The notes below the pieces were generated by a model. That model was not told where the DNA came from, did not search any database, and was given only the letters and a program-made list of their open reading frames with translations. From Bacillus sp. A301a_S52 (GTDB lineage Bacteria; Bacillota; Bacilli; Bacillales; Salisediminibacteriaceae), in contig JABXYP010000001.1 of assembly GCA_024701455.1 (NCBI GenBank), positions 2,484,001-2,548,000 on the forward strand: a stretch of 64,000 nt of DNA, given 5' to 3'. Made by a program: the position numbers and the translations under genes. Of this stretch, positions 1-8,279 are shown piece by piece (position 1 is the stretch's first letter; each line of letters begins with the position of its first letter).

Positions 1-2158
1 GTGATCCGTAAGAATTGAATTGAGCTGGGCTTAAGCCTTTCTCCATTAAAAATTTCCCTGCTGGACTATTTTTAGCGATAGCACCAGCTGGCGAAATGTG
101 GTCAGTCGTAACTGAATCTCCCAGCTTCGCAACAGCACGAAGTCCGTTCAACTCTTTAACATCTTCTGGCTCCGGTGACATATCATCAAAGAATGGTGGG
201 TTTTGAATATAAGTGGACTCAGGATCCCATTTATACAGATCACCATCTGTCGTTTCAAGCTGATTCCATTGTTCATTATCATCAAATACGCGTTCGTATT
301 CTTTTTTAAATAATTTTGGCTCAACAGCTTCTTCCATTGCTTTCTGAATCACATCATTTGACGGCCAGATGTCTTTAAAGTAAACATCATTTCCTGCCGA
401 ATCTTGACCAATTGGTTCATTTAACAAGTCAATATCGACCGTACCTGCTAAAGCATACGCCACAACTAGTGGTGGCGAAGCCAAGTAGTTCGCTTTCACT
501 AATGGATGTATCCGTCCCTCAAAGTTCCTGTTTCCACTTAAAACAGAGGCTACAGTCAAGTCTGAGTCAGCGATCCCTTTTTCAATTTCTTCTGGCAGGG
601 GACCACTGTTACCAATACAGGTCGTACAACCATAACCCACTAGATTAAATCCTAATTTATCTAAATATGGCATAAGACCTGCGCTTTCTAAATAACCCGT
701 AACAACTTTTGAACCAGGCGCTAAACTTGTTTTAACGTAATCAGGCACATTCAATCCTTTTTCCACAGCATTCTTTGCCAGGAGCCCTGCACCTATCATA
801 ACGTGAGGGTTCGACGTATTTGTACAGCTTGTGATGGCGGCAATCGCTACTGCCCCCGTCTTTAATGTAGAGGTATTGCCGTTCGGATGGACAACTTTCA
901 CCTCTTTAGCTATCTCTTCTGGCGAAAGCCCGAAGCCTTGGTTACCAACAGGAGCTGTCAACGCCTCTTTCCATTGTTCTTTCATTCGTGATAATGGTAT
1001 GAGGTCTTGAGGGCGTTTAGGCCCTGACAAATTAGGCTCAATCGCTGATAAATCCACTTCAACGACCGATGTGAAATTAGGGTCATCTTGACCAGGTGTG
1101 TAGAACATACCGTTCGCTTTCGTATAAGCTTCTACAAGGTTAACTAGCTCCTCACTTCGACCTGTAAAGCGCAAATAGTTAAGTGTTTCATCATCTACTG
1201 GGAAGAATCCACATGTAGCCCCATATTCAGGAGCCATATTAGAAATCGTCGCACGATCAGCTAACGTCATATCGGCTAATCCTGTTCCAAAAAACTCAAC
1301 GAACTTTCCTACCACATTTTTCTCTCGTAACACTTGAGTTACTTTTAATGCTAGGTCAGTAGCAGTCGCCCCTTCTGGCATGGCACCATTAAGTTTGACA
1401 CCGATAACTTCTGGCACAGGAAAATAAGAAGGCTGCTTTAACATACCAGCTTCCGCTTCAATACCACCGACACCCCAGCCTAATACGCCAAGGCCGTTAA
1501 TCATCGTCGTATGTGAATCCGTCCCGACTAATGAATCAGGAAACGCTATTTTTTCACCATTTTCCGTGACACCTTCTTGTACCACATTCGCTAAATACTC
1601 TAAATTAACTTGGTGGACAATTCCTGTAGCTGGTGGGACTGCTCGATAATTATCAAGAGATTTCTGTGCCCAATTTAAAAATTTATAACGTTCTTCGTTT
1701 CGTTCAAATTCTAATTCCATATTCCGAAGCAACGAGTTAGCTCCGCCAAATTCATCCACTTGTACTGAATGGTCCACAACAAGGTCCACAGGGATTGCCG
1801 GGTTAATTTCTTTCGGGTCTCCCCCCATGTCAGCCATTGCTTTTCGCAACGAAGCTAAATCAACGACTGCCGGAACACCAGTAAAGTCCTGAAGGATAAC
1901 ACGTGATGGCTTAAATGGAACGTCAATATTTTTCACTTGATCGGTTCCCCATTTAGCTAAGTTCTTTACATGCTCCTCTTTAATCACGCGACCATCAAAT
2001 TGTCTTAGTACAGATTCAAGAAGAACTTTAATGGAGTAAGGGAGGTTGTGAACGGTTCCAACTCCAGCCTCCTCGATAGCTGTCAAATCATAGTAGTGAT
2101 AAGTTTTACCATTTACATCAAAGGTTTTCTTTGAATTAAATAACACGTTATCTGACAT
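1..2158 (-). CDS. acnA: Aconitate hydratase, 3' end outside window
   Basis: Aconitase of the TCA cycle, interconverting citrate and isocitrate in the cytoplasm with a [4Fe-4S] cluster; the B. subtilis ortholog CitB is also an RNA-binding protein. About 719 residues are visible of the roughly 900 usual for the family; the C-terminal swivel domain continues past the left edge. The cluster cysteines are seen in SCTNTSNP (near residue 443) and [11 protein letters not shown] (near residues 509 and 512). The chosen start, [11 protein letters not shown], has a strong GGAGGG ribosome site 7-8 bases upstream. The gene lies next to sspP, as citB does in B. subtilis. The reading frame is intact throughout the visible part. 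Confidence 0.97.
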   Translation of the reverse strand, partial: MSDNVLFNSKKTFDVNGKTYHYYDLTAIEEAGVGTVHNLPYSIKVLLESVLRQFDGRVIKEEHVKNLAKWGTDQVKNIDVPFKPSRVILQDFTGVPAVVDLASLRKAMADMGGDPKEINPAIPVDLVVDHSVQVDEFGGANSLLRNMELEFERNEERYKFLNWAQKSLDNYRAVPPATGIVHQVNLEYLANVVQEGVTENGEKIAFPDSLVGTDSHTTMINGLGVLGWGVGGIEAEAGMLKQPSYFPVPEVIGVKLNGAMPEGATATDLALKVTQVLREKNVVGKFVEFFGTGLADMTLADRATISNMAPEYGATCGFFPVDDETLNYLRFTGRSEELVNLVEAYTKANGMFYTPGQDDPNFTSVVEVDLSAIEPNLSGPKRPQDLIPLSRMKEQWKEALTAPVGNQGFGLSPEEIAKEVKVVHPNGNTSTLKTGAVAIAAITSCTNTSNPHVMIGAGLLAKNAVEKGLNVPDYVKTSLAPGSKVVTGYLESAGLMPYLDKLGFNLVGYGCTTCIGNSGPLPEEIEKGIADSDLTVASVLSGNRNFEGRIHPLVKANYLASPPLVVAYALAGTVDIDLLNEPIGQDSAGNDVYFKDIWPSNDVIQKAMEEAVEPKLFKKEYERVFDDNEQWNQLETTDGDLYKWDPESTYIQNPPFFDDMSPEPEDVKELNGLRAVAKLGDSVTTDHISPAGAIAKNSPAGKFLMEKGLSPAQFNSYGS

Positions 2159-2376
2159 ATGTATTCCCTCCTTCACGTACTATCATATAATACAATATTG
2201 AAATTGTCTAAAATCTTTTCAGTAAATTGTCACATTTTCTCTTATATACTATAACAATTTATGCTTTACCGTCCATTTTTTTGCTTCTGTTTGCAAATCG
2301 TTTCAATTATGTAAGAGCAACCAGACAAATCAGTCGGCTGCTTTATTTTTCAATAACTAACTTTTATCAATTCGTT

Positions 2377-2631
2377 TTATTTAAATAACTCATACTTCAC
2401 GTTCATCAATTCATTTGCATATATGTCCAGTTGATGTTTTTGATGCTCCGTAGCAACAACGTACGCCTTTTCAATAATTTGTTCTGCCTCATTAAGTTCT
2501 TCATGTACACGCTTAGTTTGATGCCCATAATCAGGAGATTGCTCATCTAACTGCTGATAAGCATCTTCTAGTTGAACAAACGCTTGCTGAGCAGCTTGAA
2601 ATGCCTGCTGTTTATTCTTATTGTAAGGCAC
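2377..2631 (-). CDS. Small coiled-coil protein, YtzC/DUF2524-like
   Basis: A charged, Gln/Glu-rich helical protein of about 84 residues with no signal peptide or membrane segment. Length and heptad-like character resemble the Bacillus YtzC (DUF2524) family, but I recognise this only weakly. An ATG lies at 2652, but the AAGGGGGG ribosome site falls inside that longer version, 10 bases before a GTG at 2631, so the GTG is the likelier start. The gene sits between acnA and sspP on the opposite strand from sspP. Function unknown. Confidence 0.6.
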   Translation of the reverse strand: MPYNKNKQQAFQAAQQAFVQLEDAYQQLDEQSPDYGHQTKRVHEELNEAEQIIEKAYVVATEHQKHQLDIYANELMNVKYELFK

Positions 2632-2749
2632 AGATTTAACGCCCCCCTTCATTTATCATCACATTTATTATTGGGATAAGTGCCCATGAGTATCCTACAG
2701 ACTACTGGAAAAACTAGCAGTAACCATACAAATAGGAAGGTGATTCTCA

Positions 2750-2890
2750 ATGGAAAAAAACACGTATAAATCTCAACAGCAAGCAAATCCAAAAAATAAT
2801 CAAGAAGATTCTGGTCAACCAGCCCCTTTAAAAGGCTCACACAAAACGAAAAAGAAAAATCATGTCTCACAAACAAACGGTGAAGGATAA
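2750..2890 (+). CDS. sspP: Small acid-soluble spore protein P
   Basis: A 46-residue hydrophilic protein with the SspP pattern: Lys/Asn/Gln-rich start, central SGQPAPLKGSHK (compare GQPEPLSGSKK in B. subtilis SspP) and a basic end. It is a minor spore core protein made late in the forespore. The ATG has GGAAGG 7 bases upstream. In B. subtilis sspP lies with sspO beside citB; here sspO is not seen but the citB neighbour is conserved. No clear forespore promoter could be picked by eye. Confidence 0.85.
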   Translation: MEKNTYKSQQQANPKNNQEDSGQPAPLKGSHKTKKKNHVSQTNGEG

Positions 2891-3166
2891 TTCTTCTCTA
2901 GCCATACGTTCCGAAAATGAAAACATTACCAATTATATTTTCATCCATGTGTGGTTATGCTAGTTAGTGAAGAGGGTTACAGACTTTCTTCACGAGAGTG
3001 ATTAAGTTTGCGGGTATCGTTTGCAATGCATATGTACTTGAGGGGTGGTTCGCTTGAACAACGTTTAAGAAGAACAATCAGGCAAGGACATGTCATTAAC
3101 GAAAAAATGAGGTGTTGACGAAAGTTAAACATCGATTTGACCCCATTTAACGACTGTTCACTCAAT

Positions 3167-3197
3167 GAAAAAGGTGGCCTTTATAGGTCACCTTTTT
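3167..3197. terminator. Rho-independent terminator-like hairpin
   Basis: Stem GGTGGCC/GGTCACC (one mismatch) with A-rich left and T-rich right flanks about 280 bases after sspP. It could stop transcription from either side; sspP is the only nearby plus-strand gene. Confidence 0.6.
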
Positions 3198-3208
3198 CCC
3201 TTTATAAC

Positions 3209-3363
3209 ATGAACCTTCAATAGTGAGGGTTTTCGTTCTATCCCACTGATTGGTAGTTGAGTCAAATCAGGACATTAGCGACCGCTAGCGCCTGCCTAAA
3301 TGGCGTTACCTCTCCTCCCTATTTTGAGCCGGGAGGTTTACCGGACGCTTATCTGTGATAAAC
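3209..3363 (+). repeat. Dispersed hairpin element, copy A (long form)
   Basis: First of eight related intergenic elements in the window. It has the 5' GAACCTTCAAT motif, a first hairpin (tolerating mismatches) around CCCACTGATTGG, a second long arm pair ending CCGGACGCT, and the terminal mini-hairpin TTATCTGTGATAA. No coding frame. Its 3' end lies 1 base from the stop of the mini-gene at 3365-3499. Confidence 0.85.
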
Positions 3364-3364
3364 G

Positions 3365-3499
3365 TTATTCACCCGTCCCGAACTTGTCCCGTTCTCGTTT
3401 AATTTCTTGCTGGGCGCAACAATCTTTTACAAGTCCTGATAAATAAATTGCCATTCCTATTCCTACCCCGATACCAAGTCCTTTTAATAACGGTTTCAA
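3365..3499 (-). CDS. 44-residue single-span membrane mini-protein
   Basis: Predicted from a TTG start with an excellent AGGGAGG ribosome site 8 bases upstream. The product begins MKPLLKGLGIGVGIGMAIYL, a Gly-rich hydrophobic segment, followed by a charged tail with a Cys-Cys pair. No family recognised. It resembles in plan (one membrane span, short basic/acidic tail) the mini-protein at 6275-6439, and like it runs into a copy of the dispersed repeat at its 3' end. It may be a small exported or membrane-anchored peptide. Confidence 0.6.
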   Translation of the reverse strand: MKPLLKGLGIGVGIGMAIYLSGLVKDCCAQQEIKRERDKFGTGE

Positions 3500-3597
3500 A
3501 ACGATACCTCCCTTCTTCTTTTGTCACTTTCAATTATACCTAAATCCGTTTTGAATTAGTTTATTTATCTCATTATTTCTTCAACGCAATCATGATT

Positions 3598-3638
3598 ATT
3601 AATCCAAACTTAATTATCTGTTCAAGTTAAGCTCTTAA
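3598..3638. repeat. 41-bp direct repeat, left copy
   Basis: Identical to 4541-4581. It lies just downstream of the stop of the left membrane paralog, showing that the tandem duplication included the 3' flank. Sequence begins ATTAATCCAAACTTAATTAT. Confidence 0.9.
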
Positions 3639-3641
3639 ACA

Positions 3642-4364
3642 TTATTTTAATATGAGACCTTTTTCTCGGAATTTTTGCTGATCGCCCTTAAGTGGCTTTT
3701 GGAATACGACTAAGTGCCAATTTACCTTCATAAAAAGTGCCTTGTAAGTAAACTTTACGGTTAAATAGGCTGAGAAAAAATACATAATTAAAAAACAAAA
3801 AAAGAGGACAGTCCATATTAAAAACTCTGATTCTCTAATAATTATTTGAGAAAATAAATACCCTATACCTGGCACTGAAGCTAGAGCGCCACCTCCATAA
3901 ATCATATCCTTCTTCCCTTCTTTATTCGTATCAGCATATTTCTTCATCTCTATACGAAAAAAAAGGATTATAGTTATAACATATACAATATTTGAAACAA
4001 TATAATAAATAGAGTAATTAATACCAAGTTCCGTGAAAGGAATTACTTGTAGAATGATTAAATATAGGCAGCTAGCAAATCCACTACTTACACATACAAA
4101 TATAATACTTTCAAATTGTATTGAATAACTATTTTTACATAATAGCCGTAACATCCAAATATGTAACAGTAGTAACAAAGGTACAATTATATAATATGGA
4201 AAAATACGATCTCCTATGAAAAATAAATAAAAAGCTGGTATATCAACAACGACTAATGTCAAAGTAACAATCATAAATTTAGTATTTGCAGTGTCTATAA
4301 AACTAAGTAGGCTAAAAAAATGCCTAGGGAGCTGATTTCTTTTTAGGTTGCTATCCAACCTCAT
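3642..4364 (-). CDS. Multi-pass membrane protein, tandem paralog 1
   Basis: A 240-residue protein with about six hydrophobic segments and a conserved cytosolic end NWHLVVFQKPLK...FREKGLILK. It is a clear paralog of the gene at 4585-5307, colinear along its length, with shared HIWM.RLLCKN, PGIGY and YKALFM blocks. The start MRLDSNLKRNQLP (ATG at 4364, GGAGTG 6 bases upstream) matches the paralog in position, so the GTG three codons earlier is less likely. I do not recognise a family. It lies downstream of type VII secretion gene remnants, so an immunity role against an LXG toxin is a reasonable inference, not shown. Confidence 0.85.
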   Translation of the reverse strand: MRLDSNLKRNQLPRHFFSLLSFIDTANTKFMIVTLTLVVVDIPAFYLFFIGDRIFPYYIIVPLLLLLHIWMLRLLCKNSYSIQFESIIFVCVSSGFASCLYLIILQVIPFTELGINYSIYYIVSNIVYVITIILFFRIEMKKYADTNKEGKKDMIYGGGALASVPGIGYLFSQIIIRESEFLIWTVLFFCFLIMYFFSAYLTVKFTYKALFMKVNWHLVVFQKPLKGDQQKFREKGLILK

Positions 4365-4441
4365 GGTTATCACTCCTGGATTTAATCTCTTCTCTATACC
4401 TGTGTCTGTTTCTCCCTTCGATTTAGTGGATTTACGATAAT

Positions 4442-4552
4442 CTAGTTTTCATCTTCATAGTCGTCTTCCTCATCATCTTCAAACTCAGTGACGACTAAAA
4501 TGGACAAAATTAGATACCCATTAAGAATAAAAATATGATCATTAATCCAAAC
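4442..4552 (-). other. Short open frame with acidic tail, possible gene remnant
   Basis: Between the two membrane paralogs an open frame without a usable start ends in TEFEDDEEDDYEDEN and a stop. Its upstream part overlaps the duplicated 3' flank. The acidic end looks like a protein C-terminus rather than random sequence. It may be a leftover of a third immunity-like gene. Confidence 0.25.
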
Positions 4553-4581
4553 TTAATTATCTGTTCAAGTTAAGCTCTTAA
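4541..4581. repeat. 41-bp direct repeat, right copy
   Basis: Identical to 3598-3638 and also placed immediately after the stop of a membrane paralog. Together with the paralogous genes it marks a tandem duplication unit of about 0.94 kb. Confidence 0.9.
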
Positions 4582-4584
4582 CTA

Positions 4585-5307
4585 TTATTTTAATACGAGA
4601 CCTTTTTCTCGGAATTTTTTTCGATCGCGCTTAAGTGGCTTTTGGAACACGACTAAGTGCCAGTTAGCTCTCATAAATAGGGCTTTGTAAATAAATTTAG
4701 CGGCTACGTAGCTCAAAAATAAAGAAAAGAATAAGAAAACACAAAATAAAACTAACCATGTTAAATATTCCGAGTGTCTCATAACAGCTTGACCTATGAT
4801 ATAGCCTATACCCGGTCCAGCCGTTAACAGTCCGCTATGATAGATATAATCAGGTTTTCGCTTCTTAGTGATATCAGAGTATTTATTCATTTGATATTTT
4901 AAAAACACAAAAGTAGCAATAACAAAAATGAGATTACTCGAAAATAAAAACAATAGAGTTGATAAACCTAGCATGAAATAAGCGATACCTTGAAATAAAA
5001 CCAAATAAAGAACCGATCCTATCACCGCAATTATCCCAATAAACCAAATAAATTCATACTGAACTGTGTATGGATTTTTACATAATAGGCGGATCATCCA
5101 AATATGCGCTATGATAATCAGTGGCAGGATAAGATAGTAGACGATCATCGGAAAAGGAACGTAAAGTAAGTAAACGACTCCCAGATTTAAAAAAATCAGC
5201 GTAAATGTAGCACTGGTAAATTTAATATTGAATGTTTCCTCAAAGCCTAAAAAGTTAAGAAAGTGTTGGGGAAGCTGGTTACGTTTAATAGTAGAGCCTA
5301 AACGCAT
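4585..5307 (-). CDS. Multi-pass membrane protein, tandem paralog 2
   Basis: 240 residues, about six membrane segments, same architecture and C-terminal NWHLVVFQKPLKRDRKKFR motif as the gene at 3642-4364. ATG with GGGAGAGGG upstream. It starts 27 bases after the ywqI stub and 59 bases after the YwqH-like gene, on the same strand, so it was probably transcribed with a type VII secretion effector cluster. Candidate orphan membrane immunity protein; the sequence itself shows only that it is a paralogous membrane protein. Confidence 0.85.
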   Translation of the reverse strand: MRLGSTIKRNQLPQHFLNFLGFEETFNIKFTSATFTLIFLNLGVVYLLYVPFPMIVYYLILPLIIIAHIWMIRLLCKNPYTVQYEFIWFIGIIAVIGSVLYLVLFQGIAYFMLGLSTLLFLFSSNLIFVIATFVFLKYQMNKYSDITKKRKPDYIYHSGLLTAGPGIGYIIGQAVMRHSEYLTWLVLFCVFLFFSLFLSYVAAKFIYKALFMRANWHLVVFQKPLKRDRKKFREKGLVLK

Positions 5308-5334
5308 ATCCCTCTCCCTTTCTGTATTAGATTT

Positions 5335-5370
5335 TTACTTTTCGTCATTTATTTTGATCTCGCCACTCAT
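5335..5370 (-). pseudogene. Truncated YwqI/DUF5344 start
   Basis: An 11-codon frame, MSGEIKINDEK then stop, whose ATG overlaps the TGA of the YwqH-like gene in the ATGA arrangement typical of translationally coupled ywqH-ywqI pairs. MSGEIK is the usual opening of YwqI-type (DUF5344) proteins encoded before LXG toxins. The rest of the gene, and the toxin that would follow, are gone. Recognition rests on a short match plus position. Confidence 0.55.
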
Positions 5371-5792
5371 GTTCTTCTCAACTCCTGATTCCTCTGTTCA
5401 GTTAATTGGTTAATGCGTGTGTTATGAGAAGAAATATTTCGTTCCAGTTGATTCACACTGCTCTCAAGCGTGGAAATTTTTTCTTCCACGTTGGCTATAA
5501 CGTTATTTAACTGGTTTTGCGAAAGGGCAAGATACCCTCTTTGCAAGTCCCCTGATTGAAAAGATTGAAATTTACTTGCTAAGCTCCCAAACCATGTTTT
5601 CGCAGTAAGTTCAGGCATAAGACATAGTTTTTTACTGTTGTCAAATTCGCTACTGTAGCCGTTTAAATCACTGAGTGCCATTTTCAGTCGGCTTATTTCT
5701 TCTGTTTTTAGACTCACTTGCTGATTCATACTATAAATAGATGATCTTAGGTTTGTTATTTGGTTATTAAGAGAAGATACATCTGTTATCAT
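5367..5792 (-). CDS. YwqH-like (DUF5082) LXG-toxin accessory protein
   Basis: A 141-residue coiled-coil protein: N-terminal helix with ISRLKMALSDL, a middle with KTWFGSLASKFQSF, and a C-terminal helix ISTLESSVNQLERNI. This is the plan of YwqH/DUF5082 proteins, which are encoded first in B. subtilis-type LXG operons and help the toxin reach the type VII secretion machine. Normally YwqI, an LXG toxin and an immunity protein follow; here only an 11-codon ywqI stub and two membrane genes follow. A usable AGGTGATCCG ribosome site precedes the ATG. Confidence 0.75.
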   Translation of the reverse strand: MITDVSSLNNQITNLRSSIYSMNQQVSLKTEEISRLKMALSDLNGYSSEFDNSKKLCLMPELTAKTWFGSLASKFQSFQSGDLQRGYLALSQNQLNNVIANVEEKISTLESSVNQLERNISSHNTRINQLTEQRNQELRRT

Positions 5793-6087
5793 CGGATCAC
5801 CTCATATAATTCAAAAATGTTTATTTTCCGTTGGAACATCCGTACGAAGTGATTTTTTTGTCACTTAATACCGTGATATTCACTTTTTAAAATAGATAAT
5901 ACCTATATAATAATAATCTAAGTCCTACATGGGATAAATAGGATTATATGAGCCTTTTTTCTAAAAAAAGTTTATAGTTAACTAGGAATCCCATCCAAAA
6001 ACAACTTTAAACCCATTACCAAAGGACTATTCACGGGTAGTTGGATAGAAACCTTTATTGCTTATTTTTATATAATTTATCTCATTA

Positions 6088-6245
6088 AAAAGCTCCAATC
6101 AGTGGGCGTTTTCGTTCTTCTCCCACTGATCGGTCGTTGAGTGAATTGGAACATTAATGTCCGTTATTTCCCGCCTAAATAGAGTTACATCTTTCCTCGC
6201 TATTTTGACCAAGAAGGTTTACGGATGCTTTATCTGTGTAAAGCG
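6088..6245 (+). repeat. Dispersed hairpin element, copy B (long form)
   Basis: Contains hairpin 1 (CAATCAGTGGG / CCCACTGATCGG), the second arm pair in a diverged form, and a terminal mini-hairpin GCTTTA/TAAAGC where copies A and E have TTATC/GATAA. The altered terminal stem still pairs, which argues that the fold matters. Placed 30 bases from the stop of the mini-gene at 6275-6439. Confidence 0.8.
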
Positions 6246-6274
6246 ATACGGTTTAGCAGCCTAGGATTTCTGTG

Positions 6275-6439
6275 CTAGCCTTCAGATCGATGTTTTAGAA
6301 AATTATCGAATTTAGTTTCGAGTTTTTTTACTTTCCTCTTAATTCTTAAATAATCCCTTATAACTACCACTACGACAAATAGTACGCCTAACACTAAGCC
6401 AAACGCAACGAGTTGATAAAGGATATTAATCATTTCCAT
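6275..6439 (-). CDS. 54-residue membrane mini-protein, DUF4083-like
   Basis: Starts MEMINILYQLVAFGLVLGVL, one membrane span, then RDYLRIKRKVKKLETKFDN, a basic amphipathic helix. This plan (short N-terminus, single span, coiled helix ending in a Leu/Lys-rich stretch) matches DUF4083 mini-proteins of Bacillus. The ATG has AGGAGGAG 6 bases upstream. Function unknown. It is flanked by the dispersed repeat copy B on its 3' side. Confidence 0.65.
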   Translation of the reverse strand: MEMINILYQLVAFGLVLGVLFVVVVVIRDYLRIKRKVKKLETKFDNFLKHRSEG

Positions 6440-6538
6440 GTTTCTCCTCCTTTTATGTAGAAACGGTTTGATATTATTTTTTTACATCTTATCTCTTATA
6501 CTCCTCAGAGGGAGAAAAATTTCGAGTTAATAATGAAA

Positions 6539-6564
6539 AAAACCTGCCCTAAGTGGACAGGTTT
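6539..6564 (-). terminator. Terminator of the 3D-domain protein gene
   Basis: Stem AAACCTG/CAGGTTT with a T-run on the minus-strand 3' side, 38 bases after the stop at 6602. Confidence 0.8.
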
Positions 6565-6601
6565 AGATTTTAAGCATATAAATTAAAGTGATGACGATAA
6601 A

Positions 6602-7822
6602 TTAATTCAAAATTCTAATTTGCACGGACTGGCGTCCGAAGGCTAACGCGTTACTACGATTAGACATAAAAATATCAATCTTCTGACCTGTAATATTACC
6701 ACCTGTATCTGCAGCAATAAATGTACCGTACCCTTTGACCTCCACTCGAGATCCTAATGGAATGACGCTCGGGTCAACGGCTATTACTTTAGCGTTAGGA
6801 TTATCTTTCAAATTAATTCCTGTGCTTGTAATACCTGAACAGCCATTGCAAGATGCTGTGTAGGCAGTCGCTGAAAAGGTTTGCCAACTTCCGTCAGATG
6901 ATGAGTTATTGTTAGAGTTCGAACGGCTTGGCGAGCTAGTGTTTGATTCGCTATTCTTTGTTTCAGCGCTTTCTCTTTCTTTCTCCGCCTCTGCTGCTTC
7001 TCTTTCTTTTGCTTCTCGTTCTGCTTGACGTGCCGCTTCTGCCCGTTGTTCCTCTTGGCGTTTAACTTCATCTTTAATTCGATTACGCACATCCGCTTCT
7101 TGAGAAGCTAAGTCTACATCTTGATCTACAAGTTTAGCAATAAGTGCCTCTTGCTCTGCTTCATTTTCTTTCATATCATCACGTACACGTTCCACTTCTT
7201 CTTTTTGCTCATCTAACTCACCTTGCATTTCTTCTAACTCAGTTGCTTTATTTGCAAGCGTCAGAAGTGATTCGACGTGTTGTAATTGTACTTCTTCTAA
7301 TTCTAATTGGTTGGCTTCAAGCTGCTCGATAAAATCGTTATCTGCTTGTGCTATTTTGGAGATCGTCATGACACGACTCATAAAGTCACCAAAACTTTCT
7401 GCTCCTAAAATAACTTCAATATAAGCCCCATTTCCACTACCATTTCTTTGATAAGAGCTTGCTCGATCTTTCAACAACTCAAACCGCTCATCGATATCTT
7501 CTTGTAGCCGGTCCATTTCTGCCTCAAGCTCTTCGACTTGATTTTCGGTTTCAGAAATTTCAGCCTCTGTTTCCTCGATCATGTCCTCATTAGCTTCTAT
7601 TTTTTCACTGAGATTATGAAGATGATCATTTAAACTTTCGAGGTCAGCAATCAATGCCACTAATTCGGCCTCTGCCTCTGATAGTTCAGCTTGAACTGCC
7701 TCTCGTTCTTCTTGAATTTGCTCCTGTTCATTCTCGAGTTCTTCTGTAGCGTAGGTGCCAGTAGCAAAAAAGAATTGGCCTAACCAAGCCACTATCGCGA
7801 GTGTTATGAACTTTTTAAGCAC
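6602..7822 (-). CDS. Secreted coiled-coil protein with C-terminal 3D domain
   Basis: 406 residues: signal peptide (1-25, MLKKFITLAIVAWLGQFFF then ATG TYAT cleavage region), long PcsB/CwlO-type coiled coil (about 28-265), an Ala/Glu/Arg- then Ser/Asn-rich linker, and a 3D (Asp-Asp-Asp) domain from about 315. The latter shows FSATAYTA, AVDPSVIPLGSRVEV, AADTGG and KIDIFM; the three Asp residues are the presumed lytic transglycosylase-type active site. Such proteins cut peptidoglycan during growth or germination; compare B. subtilis YocH and CwlO for the two halves. Monocistronic with its own terminator. Confidence 0.85.
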   Translation of the reverse strand: MLKKFITLAIVAWLGQFFFATGTYATEELENEQEQIQEEREAVQAELSEAEAELVALIADLESLNDHLHNLSEKIEANEDMIEETEAEISETENQVEELEAEMDRLQEDIDERFELLKDRASSYQRNGSGNGAYIEVILGAESFGDFMSRVMTISKIAQADNDFIEQLEANQLELEEVQLQHVESLLTLANKATELEEMQGELDEQKEEVERVRDDMKENEAEQEALIAKLVDQDVDLASQEADVRNRIKDEVKRQEEQRAEAARQAEREAKEREAAEAEKERESAETKNSESNTSSPSRSNSNNNSSSDGSWQTFSATAYTASCNGCSGITSTGINLKDNPNAKVIAVDPSVIPLGSRVEVKGYGTFIAADTGGNITGQKIDIFMSNRSNALAFGRQSVQIRILN

Positions 7823-8234
7823 ACAGTTTCCCCCTAAATAAGAGTTATTCAGTTGCTTTTGTGTCTATTGCAACTTGGACAAAAGATATATTTCTTTCGT
7901 CCATCCAACACAATAACAGAGAATGATAACAATTATGTAATAGTAATATTATATTTCTGTATCAAAACTTCCAATTTAAACTATAAATATGATTTTTTCC
8001 AATTAAATTGGATCATCTATATTCAATAATCAGTCCTTTTATATCACGCGGCCTTTTCATCATCTTTACTGAAAGACAACGCTGTTAAAAGTCAATATCC
8101 AGGTTGTAAATAAGAAAACGCCATCTCATGAATGGTGTGAATTTTATTAATTCTTTGGCGACTTCGCACATTTCGATGCCTCAAATTAAGTAATTCAAAA
8201 GTTTCTTTTAAAGAGATTTAAACATTTCACATAA
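7823..8234. other. Intergenic region without recognised genes
   Basis: AT-rich divergent promoter region between the 3D-domain gene and the betaine transporter. I see no open frame with a ribosome site, no repeat copy and no clear operator. Confidence 0.5.
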
Positions 8235-8279
8235 AAACAGGCCTCCTTCAAAGACTAAAGATAAAGGAGGCTTCTGTTT
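8235..8279 (+). promoter_or_regulatory. Hairpin sequestering the ribosome site of the BCCT gene
   Basis: GCCTCCTT (8241-8248) pairs with AAGGAGGC (8264-8271), which is the Shine-Dalgarno sequence; after a 2-base bulge a further six pairs (8235-8240 with 8274-8279) reach the base before the ATG at 8280. Loop 15 bases, no T-run, so it is not a terminator. The fold would hide the ribosome site until it is opened by heat, ions, a protein or a ribosome. Confidence 0.6.

Noticed and set aside
2649..2876. 75-codon minus-strand frame
   Set aside because: It is the antisense of sspP, which has the recognisable SspP sequence and a good ribosome site.
2977..3165. 62-codon minus-strand frame
   Set aside because: It would start inside a terminator hairpin, has no ribosome site and no family likeness.
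6808..7092. 94-codon minus-strand frame inside the 3D-domain protein gene
   Set aside because: Alternative frame of the Ala/Glu/Arg-rich coiled coil; a compositional artefact.
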